From positions 1,060,001-1,124,000 of the forward strand of contig LSRY02000004.1 in NCBI GenBank assembly GCA_001643675.2: 64,000 bases of DNA. Reading direction: 5' to 3'. This DNA comes from Monocercomonoides exilis. Its lineage: Eukaryota > Preaxostyla > Oxymonadida > Polymastigidae. A program made the position numbers and the translations under genes. Below the pieces are notes generated by a model. It did no database searches. It was not told the DNA's origin and saw nothing but the letters and a program-made list of their open reading frames with translations. Below are positions 1 through 11,813 of this stretch, in pieces (the stretch's first letter is position 1; each line of letters begins with the position of its first letter).

Positions 1-1
1 A

Positions 2-862
2 CTCTATCAATACATCCTCTGTTGGATTGCGTCAATTGTTCAAAATCCTGGTAAAAAAGCAGAAACATCACTTGTTCTCAAAGGTTTGCAAGGTATTGGA
101 AAGAATGTCTGGACAAATGAACTTGCTGAACTGTTGGCAGGATATTCATGTCCAAATGTCACAGAGATTGCAGAACTGACAGGACAGTTCAACTCCATCG
201 TCGAAGGGAAAATGCTCATTGTACTTAACGAATTGAAGAATGTTGGAGATGATCGAACAGCTAACTTCGATGCCTTGAAGAGTATAATCACAGATTCAAC
301 AATCAGAATCAATGAGAAGAATCAGCCAAGAAGAACAGCTGAGAATGTAGCTAATTTCATATTTGTGACAAATCACACATACCCGGTAAAGATTGAGATT
401 GGTGACAGCAGATATGTTGTTTGTGATTGTGACTCAAAATATAAGAACAATCTCACATTCTACAAGGATTTCACTAACTCTTTCGATAATGAATTCTAAG
501 AACAACTTCTCTGTTATTTCATCAGCAAAGATCTCACCAATTTCAACACTAGAGCTTTTCCAACAACGGAAGCAAAGGAAGATATCATTGCAGCATCACT
601 CTCTGTCATCGATGTATTCTGTCAGGAGCATTACAACAAACTCAAAGAAGTGCGGGGATGTTCTGAAGCACTATGTTTCAGACCAGTTGAATACAAGAAC
701 GATCGCTCATTCCAACTAGCAATTAAAGACAGATGTGAGAGAACACGAGTAGGTGGAAGAGGAAATCAAGTGTGGTGTTATAAACTCAAGCCAGAGTATG
801 AACAACTCCTCAAACGACGTGAAGATGAAGATGACATTGATTGTTCTGCGGAAATTAACTAA
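2..862 (+). pseudogene. D5-like (DUF5906) primase-helicase, C-terminal part, one in-frame stop
   Basis: The reading frame is open from the left edge to the stop at 860-862 except for a single TAA at 497-499. It encodes the C-terminal helicase part of a DUF5906/D5-type superfamily 3 primase-helicase. Visible motifs are a Walker A loop (GLQGIGKN, about residues 28-35), a Walker B strand (MLIVLNEL), a sensor strand ending in Asn (FIFVTN), and an Arg before the conserved YVV strand (DSRYVV). Such proteins unwind and prime DNA for virophages, Polinton-like viruses and related mobile elements. The N-terminal part lies outside the window. Sequence on both sides of the TAA reads as one protein, so this is either an early pseudogene or an element whose TAA is read through. 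No capsid or integrase is visible nearby. I am confident of the family and unsure of the parent element. Confidence 0.75.
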
Positions 863-1062
863 ACACATTCGTTTATTTGGAATCATAAATACACAAACGA
901 TACAACTTGTGTGCCACTGACGATTCCATGTGGCAATGTGGCAAAATGATGATACAGTCGAAAATAAATAAAAACCCTCAAAATCATGACAAATTAGGGG
1001 TAAAATGCTCATGTTGGCAGAAATAGCATGTTGGCAGCTCTTTTCAGATGAAATTAAAAGAT

Positions 1063-1094
1063 CCGGACTACCGGACTACCGGACTACCGGACTA
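1063..1094. repeat. Four tandem copies of an 8-bp unit (CCGGACTA)
   Basis: Four exact head-to-tail copies of CCGGACTA lie between the helicase remnant and the small GRKK gene. Just upstream, TGTTGGCAG occurs twice (about 1012-1020 and 1029-1037). Function unknown; the block could be a replication or terminal signal of the element at the left edge. Confidence 0.85.
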
Positions 1095-1386
1095 CGCTTC
1101 CAGCACGGAGATTTTACCCAATATTTCCCTTCCCCAAGCATCTCGATACTGCCACAATTTGGTATCCGGTCTGCCGGTTGACACTTTTTCAAGCTAAATA
1201 CACCAAAATAAACCACAAATCAAGTGAAAAACATCGATGTGGCAATCCACCATAATGCCATTTGTTCAAAAAATATAGGTGTTGACAATCAACTATAATG
1301 TTATCTTGACTACTGTTTGATACAATCTACGATACAACGAACGTGTGTAGTCTGTTATATTTCGTCAATTAACACATTTTACTCAA

Positions 1387-1617
1387 TCATCCCGGTGCAG
1401 GCAAATAACCATTAACTTTTTCCATCAACTCATCTAACAGCTCATCACTTTCGATAAGCTTTCTCCTCAATATCTTAATCAACTTCTTCTGTTTTTCAGA
1501 TACATGTTCGTTGTAACACTTAGTTTCTTCTTTACGTTTTTCCTGAAACTGTTTAATTTGTTTCTGTTGAGCCGCTTTCGCTTCTTCCACAGTTGCGTAT
1601 ATCTTCTTCCGACCCAT
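1387..1617 (-). CDS. Small basic coiled-coil protein of mobile-element type (GRKK...EEAKAA)
   Basis: A 76-residue ORF starts MGRKKIYATVEEAKAAQQ and continues as a highly charged, predicted helical protein ending in NGYLPAPG. Short proteins that begin with a GRKK/PRKK-Y-T-EEA motif followed by a basic helix are common in virophages, Polinton-like viruses and related integrated elements, where they are presumed to bind DNA. That is family knowledge recalled without a search. It is convergent with the D5 helicase remnant at 2-862, which supports membership of the same element. The start is the first Met. No zinc ligands or transmembrane segment are seen. It could be intact; function is inferred only from composition and neighbourhood. 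Confidence 0.55.
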   Translation of the reverse strand: MGRKKIYATVEEAKAAQQKQIKQFQEKRKEETKCYNEHVSEKQKKLIKILRRKLIESDELLDELMEKVNGYLPAPG

Positions 1618-3158
1618 TTACTATAAAACAAAAAACAAAATCAATTATTTTTATTTACGATTTCACAAACGATAATACCGATGATTTCACCAACGGTAAC
1701 ATCAACACATTCAACACATGTTCAACACATGTATTTCATCAACGAAAACACCAATTTTCACACAATTTCACCACTAATTCACCAACTTGAACACTTTCAG
1801 CTAATTCTTTAGCTAATTCTTCTCCTAGGAGATATGGTATGTCAGCTATAGATACACATCGATTACACCAATCAATAACTCCTTCTTTATAGAACATCAC
1901 TGAATATCTAATCATGAGAAACCCCTAAGAATATTAGCAATAACTCTCGATCTCCATCTTGTTATCATTGCCTATTCCAACTTATTATACAAGATGATAA
2001 CAACCATCAGATACACATAAATCGATTATATTGATAGATCTTAATCGAGATGGATCAATAGCTGAAATACCATATCTTTGGTCTGAAGAAGATCTAGCAC
2101 AGCAAGCAAAGATGTATGTTGAATCAAAGCGAAAGAGTGCTTGTTTCACACTGTTTGTTATTCGACATAATCATTCAGTTCCAATTATTGCATCGCTCAG
2201 ATAAATTGTCTTTAATTCAATAAGAGCTGAATCATTTGCTTATTGGTTTGCTTTAATTCCAAAATTAATATTTATTCGTGAATTATAATTATCTCAAAGA
2301 TCAAACCGAAATTGACTTTCTTTTGTCAGTGGTAATGATGTTGAAGTGTTCAAAATTATATTTTTCACTGCACAAGCAGTGTTTTTACTGATTCTCTTTC
2401 CCAAAAGTTCAAAATTTGAATCCTGTTCATTTTTTGTTATCCAATAAGCCGCACTTCTTCTTCACGCACAGATTCAGATTCAATGATAAAATACTGTGTT
2501 GCTTGCAAAGTCAATGCATTATTTATCATTAAACAGACAATCACACGCTCATTTTAACTTCGTTCTGTTTTTGCTTTTTCCTTTTTATTTTGTATCAGCT
2601 CCAAAAAACACATCTATTTCATTATTATGACAAATATTTTTTTCAAGCGAAAAGTAATTTTAAAAAACATTTCCTAATGTTCACTTAATGCTTTTCTTTG
2701 AAAAGATATTTATGATATGGAGTAAATATTAAAAGCGAGTGATGAAAAACTTGAGAGATTTTTGAAATTTCGTTCTTCAAAGATGTTTTGCTTACATAAA
2801 GAAAGATTATGATAAATAAACATACGCAAAAATTAAGATGCATATAAATATAAATTGAAAGCGATTGTTCATTAAATGAAAAGAAACAGCAAATTCTATT
2901 TTTAGAATATTGAAAATATAATTGTGGGGTGGTACAATTGATTTTTTAATTTGTTTAATTTTTTTTAATGTTTTATTTATTGAAAAATCATTAATTTTGT
3001 AAGAGTTTATAATTATAAACGACACTGCATCTGATTTTTGCTTTGAAATTATCAATTTTTATCAAAAATTTAAATAATAACTCAGATTTATGGATGATTT
3101 TAAAAAATAGTTTTTTCTCAAGGATCAACAAGAATTGAAAATTCCAGTCCATACAAAT
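1618..3158. other. Non-coding AT-rich DNA with one short ORF relic
   Basis: No complete gene is visible. From about 2032 to 2203 (+) one frame reads coherently (LNRDGSIAEIPYLW, later RHNHSVPIIASLR then TAA), about 57 codons without an obvious start. It may be a leftover of the element at 1-1617. The rest is A/T-rich with no repeat or RNA gene that I can recognise. Confidence 0.4.
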
Positions 3159-3166
3159 GTTTTATT
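3159..3166. repeat. Left 8-bp target-site duplication of the 9.2 kb hAT
   Basis: GTTTTATT immediately precedes the left terminal inverted repeat and matches 12409-12416 exactly. Confidence 0.85.
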
Positions 3167-4055
3167 TAGGCCTTTGCGACACAGAAAATTTTTTCGTTTG
3201 TGTCGGTCGTTTAAGTCGACTCGTGTCGGAATCAATTTATGAGAAAAAATTGTTTCACATAAATTTTTTCTTATCAAAATTTTTTAATAAACAAACTTAA
3301 CATTATTTCAATAGTATTTAGGAAAAAAACTTTTTTCAAAAATTACCATATTTCTTTTTGAATAAAAAATTATTTATGAAATTGATCAAATTTTTTTTGG
3401 ATGTTTTGTTGTATTTTCAAACAAATACAAATTCAGTCAATCTTCTTTTCGAATGAATAAGATGATAAACTTTTATATACATATGTTAATCACACAAAAG
3501 ATGGTTGTTTTCGGTTCCAACAACTGTGTTTTCTGTTTTTATAATGATATATAAATAGAAGTGAATAAAGTCATTAACAGTTTGTTAATCTACATTTAGA
3601 ATGTTTTATTTTGAACGCCAATCAGTTTTCTTTATAGTTTGAGATTGCTTTATGCAAACAAAGAACAACAGATAAATGAGAAAAAGAAGGGACTATTTAG
3701 GAATAAAATGAAATGAAAACATATATCGATGTCACAAAATGAGCAGTGAAGAAGAATAGTGAAAAAGCAGAAAAGGAAATTTGAAGAAAAGATAACAACA
3801 AAATTTTGAAGAAAAAAGATGTTTTTTTTGGAGTAGTGGAATATTTTTAATCTGAGAGTGATCGGCAATACACATTTGGAGAAAATATCTACACAAAGTC
3901 GCTGAATGGGCATTGGAGGAAGTTGAGGAAGAAGAGACAAGAAAGCAAACACTATAACCTTCAATTTTCTCGGCTGACACAGAAACAACTTTTGTTAAAG
4001 GGGAAGATTTGTGCCCTCTTTCTCATCCATTTCGATCATTGTTTATACAAAGGAT

Positions 4056-4535
4056 TGCTCGTCTCCTCATGAAAAACTGATTGCTTGCTCAAAGGATTCG
4101 TTGTTTATGCTGCAACATGGGATGAACGAGAAGAAAGAGATGGCAATTGGCATTCTGCAGGAGAGGGTGCAGACAGCAGCTCAAATCCTGTCCTGCATGG
4201 CCAATCTCGCACTTCACTCGTTTGATGAAATGGACAATCCTCTCTCATCACTTGCCAACATCAGTCCTCACATTGTGTTGTTCTCTGAACATATGGTCAT
4301 TTGTGTTGCAATGCGCTCCGACTGCTCTTCTGCAGATTCAGACTCATCATCCATCTCATCAACAGTTGTGACATCTGCAAGTGATGAGGAAGACACTCTG
4401 CCCTCATCAGCATTTGAGGATGAAGATAGTTTCAAAAAAGAGTGTTTGAGGTGGAAGGCGCCCGAGCTGCTGATCAACAAGAAGATGGGAGCAACGAAAG
4501 AGTCGGTAGTGTTCTCAATTGGGATGTTATGGATA
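4056..4535 (+). pseudogene. Captured fragment of beta-helix receptor pseudokinase domain
   Basis: The translation from about CSSPHEKLI to FSIGMLW (inside the frame 4011-4613) matches, residue after residue, the C-terminal pseudokinase of the receptor gene at 50899-59894. Shared stretches include LHSFDEMDNPLSSLAN, SPHIVLFSEHMVIC and LRWKAPELLINKKMGATKES; by eye about four of five residues are identical. Similarity stops abruptly on both sides: there is no transmembrane segment upstream, and after FSIGMLW the kinase C-lobe is replaced by unrelated A/T-rich DNA. It lies inside the hAT element at 3167-12408, so it is best explained as transduplication of a receptor paralogue. Like the parent, it lacks HRD and DFG motifs. 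A complete protein is not encoded. Confidence 0.8.
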
Positions 4536-5079
4536 AAGTTCTTTATAGAAGATATATATTTTTTTTTTAGAAAATATTCGTTTGTGAATTTTGTTTTTTT
4601 CTTTATTTCATGACCAACATTTCAACATTCCATGTTTTTCATTTCTTATCATTGTTTCTCTTATTTTTGAAATTGCTCATTTTTGTTTTCATATTTTACA
4701 TATGTATTATCTATTTTAATAATATATTTTATATAAAAATTTTGTTGATCTGAACTTTTGTATTGATTTATTTATGTTTTTTATGCACTTCACCTTATTT
4801 ATTTTCTAGGTTTGCTCCTGTTATTATTTGAATTTTTAATAATCTATATTTATGATTCTGGATGAAAATTATGAAATTAACAAATTAAAAAACCATTAAT
4901 TAATTATGTCCATTTGTCGTTGAATCAGTTTTTCAAAGCTTAATTTTCAAATGTTTGATTTTTGATTAATGCAGGTATTTACCACACCTCTTCTTCTTTC
5001 CTGTATTTTAACTTTTCTTTTGATCTTTTCATTCTTCTGTTTCTTCATTTTTTCATCTTCAATCAATTTCTCGCATTCA

Positions 5080-6180
5080 TTCTGCACAGTTCACAAAACC
5101 TGCATCGCCTCCTCAAAGTTCTTCACCAGCAACAGCCCAACAGACTTGAAGAACGTCACCATCGAACCAGAAACAGTCACTATCTGCTCTGTTGCAGCTT
5201 TTCACTCAGCTCTCATCAGCCGTGCGATCGAATGCTCCGAAATGTGTTCGAACCAAACCGCTCTCTTCAGTTCCACCATCACCACGTGAAACTCTTCAAT
5301 CAGTTTGTTCAGCGCAATGTATGCATATTCTTGTCCACACCTCTCTGTTCTTCCCGAACGTTGCAAGTTATTCTGAGTGTCTATCTGCGCATTCGTTTCA
5401 ATAATCAGACCCACATGCAGAACATCAATTTTTCACGCTACAATATCAGTGGCAATCAGCACAGCAATGTTTCTCATCATGAATGGCCGCAGCTTCTGTT
5501 CTTTCCGCCTGTGGACAATGCTATCATGCAACGGCTAACAGTGGAAAGACTTCAAGTTTGCACACACGTTCAGTATTATCGCATCAACATTCTGGTCGCA
5601 TAATATGATCAGTCATCTGTGGATTCCTCCAAAGGTCTTCTGACTGTTTAAGATAATATCGCTCTGCTTTTTTTGTGAGGTCTACATCACATTGTACTTC
5701 ACACGCAATGAAATGGCTAACATATCCGATACCACGAGATCAGTCCACACTGAATTTGGTTTTTGTTTGTAGAAAGTGTCTTCTTCGATGATTGAACCAC
5801 GGTGGCAACTTGTCAAAGAACAAAAGGATGTTTGTTTCAAAATGCTCAGCGGAGAGGTCAACAGAGGAAGAAGTTGAGTTTTGTTGAAGAAGAGGAGTTG
5901 GAAGAAGAAAACTTGAGGTGAATTGGAGATGAAGATGGAAAGGAAACAGGCGGAGGTGAGCTTTGTGCTGAATTGGACCATCCAAAGAATGTTCTTTCAT
6001 GTTCACTTTCACCTTCTCTATCATTTTTTGTCTCCATTTGAAGCTTCCTGAAGTGATGCAAGATCAAATAACATGATCTTCTCCACATCTGGCATGAACG
6101 CAAAGTCCAACATCCTGTCAATCTTATTTATCGCAAAAAAACTTAAAATACTTCAACTTCTCCCTTTCCATTTTTCACCG
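5080..6180 (-). pseudogene. Decayed DDX21/DDX50-like nucleolar RNA helicase
   Basis: Reading the minus strand through several frameshifts and stops recovers DEAD-box helicase landmarks in the right order. At about 6080-6130 is a DRMLDFAFMPDVEKIM segment (after motif II DEAD, itself corrupted). At about 5400-5480 is an ATDIVA...IDV segment resembling motif V (ATDVAARGIDI). At about 5340-5380 is RSGRTERCGQ resembling motif VI (HRIGRTGRAG). Downstream, VTVSGSMVTFFKSVG and NFEEAMQVL resemble the region after the helicase core in DDX21/DDX50 proteins. The copy is broken by internal stops and cannot be functional. It sits inside the 9.2 kb hAT, so it is probably another captured host fragment. Confidence 0.6.
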
Positions 6181-6468
6181 CTTTCTTCTGCAGCAAAAAA
6201 GAGTCCCTCTATTTCGAGCTGCTCAAATCTTGGTTCTTCTATTGGAAGATTTTTAATTGTTTAATGCGATCGATTAGTCAGTTGGAAAATGGAACTACCA
6301 TGCATATTCCTCTGGTAATCATGCGATTCAGCTTCGTAATCTATTCTCCACATTCATCGTTTCCATTTATTTGCATACTGTTTGTGGTTTTGTAAACACT
6401 CGAGTGAAAGCATTTTATCTGCATTAGGTGAATTCTATGACTCTTCCAGACAAATCTCAGCTGATTCA

Positions 6469-7663
6469 TTAAAAGAAGTTAAAAAAATGTAGAATACGAA
6501 GAATACGAAGATTACGAAGATGATGATGATAAGATGAATTGGAAGAAACTGATGCTTTTTCCTTGTTTGAATTCAACTCTGCTTTTATATCAGACACATT
6601 TGTGAGTGTGGCAATCACATCCAAATACCAAGCGGCTCCTGCCAGATGGATGGAGAGAAAGCCTCTAGTCAAATAGCAGCTGCATTTTCGAGCAGTTGGC
6701 TGGCTGGGGAGAGAAGAGAAGGAAAAAAAATGAATGCAATGTGGGTGAATAAGTGTGTGGCTGTAGTGTTGAGGTATCTTCTGTTTAGGAATAAGAGGAA
6801 GAGGAAGAGGAAGAAGAAGGGTTGATTGATGAAGGAATTGATGAAAGCATTGGAATCTGAGAGAATGATAGAACATCAACAGGAGAAGAGGAGGAGGAGG
6901 AGGAAGAGGAAGAAGAGGAAGAAGAAGATGGCATAAATGGAGTAACTGTAGTGGAAGAAGGAGAAAGATATGATTCAGAGCTGAGGAGAGGAGAATGATA
7001 GTAGAAGTTCGCAGAAGAGGAGCGACTGTGAATGTGGCGAGGGGACATACGCGACGGAGGTTTCTGGAACTCATTCAGGTTTTTAGTTGAAGAAGAAGAA
7101 GAAGAAGAAGAAGAATGAGGAGGAGGTGGTGGTGGTGGTGGAGGAGGTGGAGGAAAAGGAAGTGGAGGTGAACGCAACGAATGAGAAGAATGCGAAGAAG
7201 GTGAGGGAGAAGAAGATTTTTCAGATTGAGGAGACGAGGAAGTTCCGGCAGATGGTGGAAGGATAGGAACAAATGGAGATGAAACAGTGAATGAAGGGGT
7301 GTTTGTGTGGTGTGTGTTGGGTAATGAAAGCGAATTTTCTCTCGAAATAGCAGGACCATCTGCAGATATAATTGTTGCGGAAGAAGAAGAAAATTGACGT
7401 GTCTTAAAACAATCTGTTCCTCTGAGTAGATACCTCATCGTGCATGAAAACATTGCAGGTGGCGGAGGAAGTTGAGGGAGGGTTGGTGGAAGATGTGGAA
7501 GAGGATGAAGAGGCAGCATGTCTGAAGAGTGTGAAGGAAGAGAAGACATCTGCACACAAGAGCATTCAGATCCTTTACAAGCACTTTCAAAGGGAATTTT
7601 CGACAACATCGGCGTGTGGTAGACAGTCTCAAATTGTGTGCTGCCAGATAGAAACAATTGCAA
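6469..7663 (-). pseudogene. Pro/Ser-rich coding fragment inside the hAT (possibly two exons)
   Basis: A 292-codon minus-strand frame (7663-6785) is rich in Ser, Pro and long Ser or Pro runs, with ordinary protein-like stretches between them (for example CTMRYLLRGTDCFKTRQF and FVPILPPSAGTSSSPQ). A second frame (to 6469) has HLAGAAWYLDVIATLTNVSD, which may be a following exon. The composition resembles the Ser-rich regions of host genes in this window, such as the SMCR8-like gene. No family could be recognised. No start or end of a complete gene is visible, so a captured gene fragment within the transposon is the best explanation. Confidence 0.4.
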
Positions 7664-7701
7664 TCACAATCACAACTACTCGAATTCGAGATCATATGTG
7701 A

Positions 7702-7732
7702 AGAAGAAGAAGAAGAAGAAGAAGAAGAAGAA

Positions 7733-7776
<44 letters not shown>

Positions 7777-7845
7777 GGATGATGAGGATGATGAGGATGA
7801 TGAGGATGATGACGACGACGACGACGATGACGATGAAGGAGAAGA
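7702..7845. repeat. AAG/ATG/ACG trinucleotide microsatellite
   Basis: Runs of GAAGAA, then GATGAT, GATGAG and GACGAC triplets follow each other for about 140 bp. All frames give homopolymers (Glu/Asp, Lys/Met or, on the other strand, Ser), so the long ORFs here are repeat artefacts, possibly attached to the Ser-rich fragment on the minus strand. Confidence 0.8.
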
Positions 7846-9126
7846 AGGAGAAGAAGTTGACAACATTCAAGATATCAAGGAAGATGAAGTGTGAGTTAAT
7901 GAACACGTGTGAAGACAATACCAATTATTTTTTTATTTGCGCCTGATGCATAAGTCAACTAATTCGTAGAAACGGATAGAAAATGGAGCTAACAAAATGG
8001 AGGAGCGATGGTGCGTGCAGGAAGATTCAGAAGATGAGGTCAACTGAAAGTGGTTTTCAAAAGGCGATGATAAAGGAAGTGGAGAAAAAGATGACGAAGA
8101 AAATATTGAAGCAGATGTTAACTGGCGGAGTGGAGAAGTGGCAGAGGAAGAATAATGGTGGAGAGAAGCAAGTTGGAAAAGAAAATGGAGACATGTGTTT
8201 CGAACAAGAGGAAATATAAGGCTGGAGAAATGGAACATGAAGAAAGAGTGATAGGTGCAGGGCAGAAGATTGGGATGAATAGTCGTTGCGTAAGATAATA
8301 AAGGAAAAAAAGAAAACGAATTTATTTTTAAAAAATGAATATGTAATTCTCATAAATACATGGTATTGATTCTTTTTATTCAAACAATCAAGAGATTTTG
8401 AAATGGAACAGGAACATCAAGGTTGACATTTTCTTTTAAAAAAACATTAACTTCAATCAATGTGAAAAATGTTACATGTTGAAACAACTGTTTTAAAAAC
8501 TTCTTAATAAAACGGAATGATGGATGAAAACGGAAAAAATTTAAAACAAAAACAACAAAAAAACACGAATAAGTGAAACAGATAAGCGTATGCATCTGAT
8601 TTGTTAACGTTAATGCAAATTATGAATGTTTCAATGCAAAATATTGTTATTTCCAAAAATTGCGAAAAGAAATATGTGAAGAATGAACTTGATCTGTTTT
8701 TGCCTTATGAAAATACAGAAATAAATCACAATTTAAAACAAAACAATAGCAAACATGCCATTTACACGTTCTTTTCATTAATTATGCTTCAAAAAATTGC
8801 GAAAAGTTGAACCGTTTATGGAACAAAATATTCATGAAAGAATAAAAATTTGATAAATACATTAATAAAATATTGTAAATTAACAATTATTGATGTTTGT
8901 TTCTTTGTCAACCTTGTGCATTTGTTTGTCTTCACCACTTTTCAAGGAAACCTATGAAAAGTTGAAAAATGTTTAATTAACAAAACTGATTAGACAAAAT
9001 AAACACTTAACAAATCTCGCACAACACAAGGAATAAATAAAACGGTTAAATATAGGAAATTTCAAATATTTCCAAACCAGTTCAGATACAGTGCATGATC
9101 TTCATTGTATATTATCAGTTTATTGC

Positions 9127-11813
9127 TTATATGAAAAGAAGAGAAATTAACGATTCCAAAGAAAGTGAATGCCTTCGATCTCCACAGATTCTTTTTAGTC
9201 TTGAAAAAAGGCGCTCGCAAGATGCCTCACTACAGGGCGATGCGATCAATGCATATGACAAATTGGCATAAATGTTGGGTAAAACTCCTTGCTTTGCTAT
9301 TTCGTAGTAATAAACCATCCATTTGTCTTGAAAAATAGATTGATCATAACAAATAAAATTTGAAGAATGCAAAGAAATTATCTGCTTTCTTATATCGGAG
9401 TTCATAGAAAAAAGAACAGAATTTGCGTAATCGTTGAATCCGCTTTTGATTCGAGGAAACCAGTCACTTGAAATTGTCTCGAGAATTGTTGATAATGCTT
9501 TGGTCCTTTCATCTGAATTTTCTAAATCATCTGTTGGAAGTTGTTTGCTCGATCCAAGTAAAAACAGTTCGTCAACGATATTTTCATTGGAAGAATGATT
9601 GAAAACACTTGAACTTTCTTCAGTTGATGAATCGCAATCGGCAACTTGTTGGCTTTCAATTGATCCACAAGAGTTTCTTGTGTTATATATAAATTGTTCT
9701 TTTGGAATGGTTGTTGATTCTGTCTCTTCAATGAACTCATCGTCTTCATTTTCGGTGTCATCATCTATAATACCTAATGTTTCTAAAATAAGCTGATTCT
9801 GTAAATCATCATTCTGCTCATCGCTTGAATCCTTTGTAGATAAATTATTTGTTAAATAATTGATCAATTTGAAAAGAATATCGTTGTTCAAAACAGAACT
9901 TGAAGGTGAAAATATTGACTGTGCAATATCCGGTGCTGGTGTTTGTGCAGATGAAACAGATGCAGATTCTTTTTCCATTTTTTCTATTTTCGTTTCAAGC
10001 TGTTGAAGCGAATAATGAAATGCATTCACAGATAAAGGAGATCCGAAATTTATCTGTTGTGTTGGTAAAATAAATGTTGGTTTTAAAAATACCGAAGAAT
10101 TCTGCAACTGTTGATTGGAAAGAAGATAATTGTTTGCACTATTATCCTTTGATGTGTCTTGACTCGAAGGAATTTTCATGTTCTCTTGTTGAGCACAAGA
10201 TATTGTTGAAAATGTAACAGGTGTTATCGATGATGCTGAAGAAGAAGAGTTGAGAAATGAATTATGCGTTATTTGTGAATGTGTCTTCAGAGTGTTGACA
10301 GCAGGATGCGTTGATGAAAAAGGCGATAATTTTTCTGATGATTTGATAAATTGAGTGAATTCATCTTTAAGAGAATTAAGCTTCGATGAAAAGGAGATCA
10401 CAAATGAGCTTCGATGGTAAAGTCTCACTCCAATTGGTGTTAAAGAAAAAGCCAACGCGAATTTGTTACCTCGTTCTCCAGCAAGGAAATAATTATGTAA
10501 TAAAATCATTAAATGGCAAATGCAAACTTGCCAATTCTCATCAGAAAAATAATCAAGATTAATCATCCAAAAATAATAAGCAAACGCTTTAAGTATTAGA
10601 GGAAAAACAGATCCCAGTTTAGTGTCATCGTTTTCGAGCAATAGTTGCAGTTCTCTTAAAGGAAACAGTAATATACCACATCTGATCACATCAAAAATAG
10701 AAATATCACCAAAAAACTCAGAAATTGATGGATGTTTGCAATTCACATAAAAAAAATAACAAATGTCGTATAAACAGAGCCACCTTGTTTTGACAAAGCA
10801 AGGGCACGTAGGATTTGTTGGATTTTTCGTTGATGTTTTCCTGTAGTCTTTGGATATCGTTATAATGGTCTCTTTCAATTGTCTCAAAAATTTGTTTTCG
10901 GAAAATAAATGGGTAATAATCAGATTGACTAAATGATTTGTGCAGTAAATAAAAAATGGTGGAGTTTGTAATTCATTTTGCCGAGTTTCACAAATAGTCG
11001 CATCCTCTGTGAGATTTTGCAACGCTAGCATTTGTGGTTTCAATCCATCTGTACAAAAACAACGAACCTCCCCATTCGCATCAGACACTTCCTTCATGAT
11101 AGTATGCGCCAATTTTGTGTAATCTGCAACTGAAAAACATGCATTGTTCAGGCTCCAAAAAACTGGTTTTCCATTTTCATTCAAGGGAACAACCGTTACA
11201 ATTGTTAACTTTTTTCCAGCAATAACGCCTCCATCCATCATGACGCCGACCATTGCATTGTTGATTGCTTCATTTCGTTCTTTAACTTTTCTCAAATTTT
11301 CGTCTTTAATAAGCAATGATAGTTTCCTACTGGTTAAAGATGGAAAAATGGTTTCTGAAGATAAAGAAGGGTTTTGTTGAGAAAGTCGAATTAACGAAGA
11401 AATGAATGTGTTGAATTCAGAAGAATAAGCAGATAAAAAAGCTATATTGCAATGGCTTATAAGATGAAGAAATTGCTTAATAAGAATGCAAAAATCGGAA
11501 TTGAAAATCTTTTGGACTTTTTTTGGAGGTTTTGATAAAATATGAACAGAAGGTTTAGGCTTTAGATAAGATAACATTGAAGATCCTTTTGCTAGAAAGC
11601 ATGAATGACTCCTAACACGATCTGTGTTTTTTCTTCCAGAAAAGCCACAGTTTATTCCGTGTTTGCTATTTGGACATAGATAGTAAACATGCCCATCTTT
11701 TTTCAGTGATCCATCAGGTAAAACTGGAGTGTACGCAATCCAGAGGGTATTGTTGTTAACTTCAAAGTGTATTTTCCCAATTTCTTCTTTTGTATTGTTG
11801 GGGTGAAGATAAT
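9127..11813 (-). CDS. hAT superfamily transposase with N-terminal BED-like zinc finger
   Basis: The minus-strand frame is open from 11813 to the TAA at 9127, about 894 codons. Upstream of the first internal Met (11577) it continues in frame for 78 codons and includes a CPNS...NCGFSGRKNTDRVRSHSC segment that looks like a BED-type C2H(C) finger. A splice acceptor (TTTTTTAG) at 11814-11815 may join an upstream exon. The catalytic region includes MVGVMMDGG, EVRCFCTDGLK and TRWLCLYDICY. The C-terminus has the hAT dimerisation signature (ASPCSEASCERLFSRLKRIC followed by GDRRHSLSLESL). The centre carries a long Ser/Gln-rich insertion. The enzyme would cut and paste elements with TAGGCC... ends and 8-bp duplications. 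No internal stop is seen, so it may be active. Confidence 0.88.

Noticed and set aside
1063-1094. CRISPR-like array
   Set aside because: The units are contiguous 8-mers without spacers.
7435-7946. ORFs with poly-Ser, poly-Met, poly-Glu/Asp
   Set aside because: They are six-frame translations of a trinucleotide microsatellite and do not show protein-like flanks in more than one frame.
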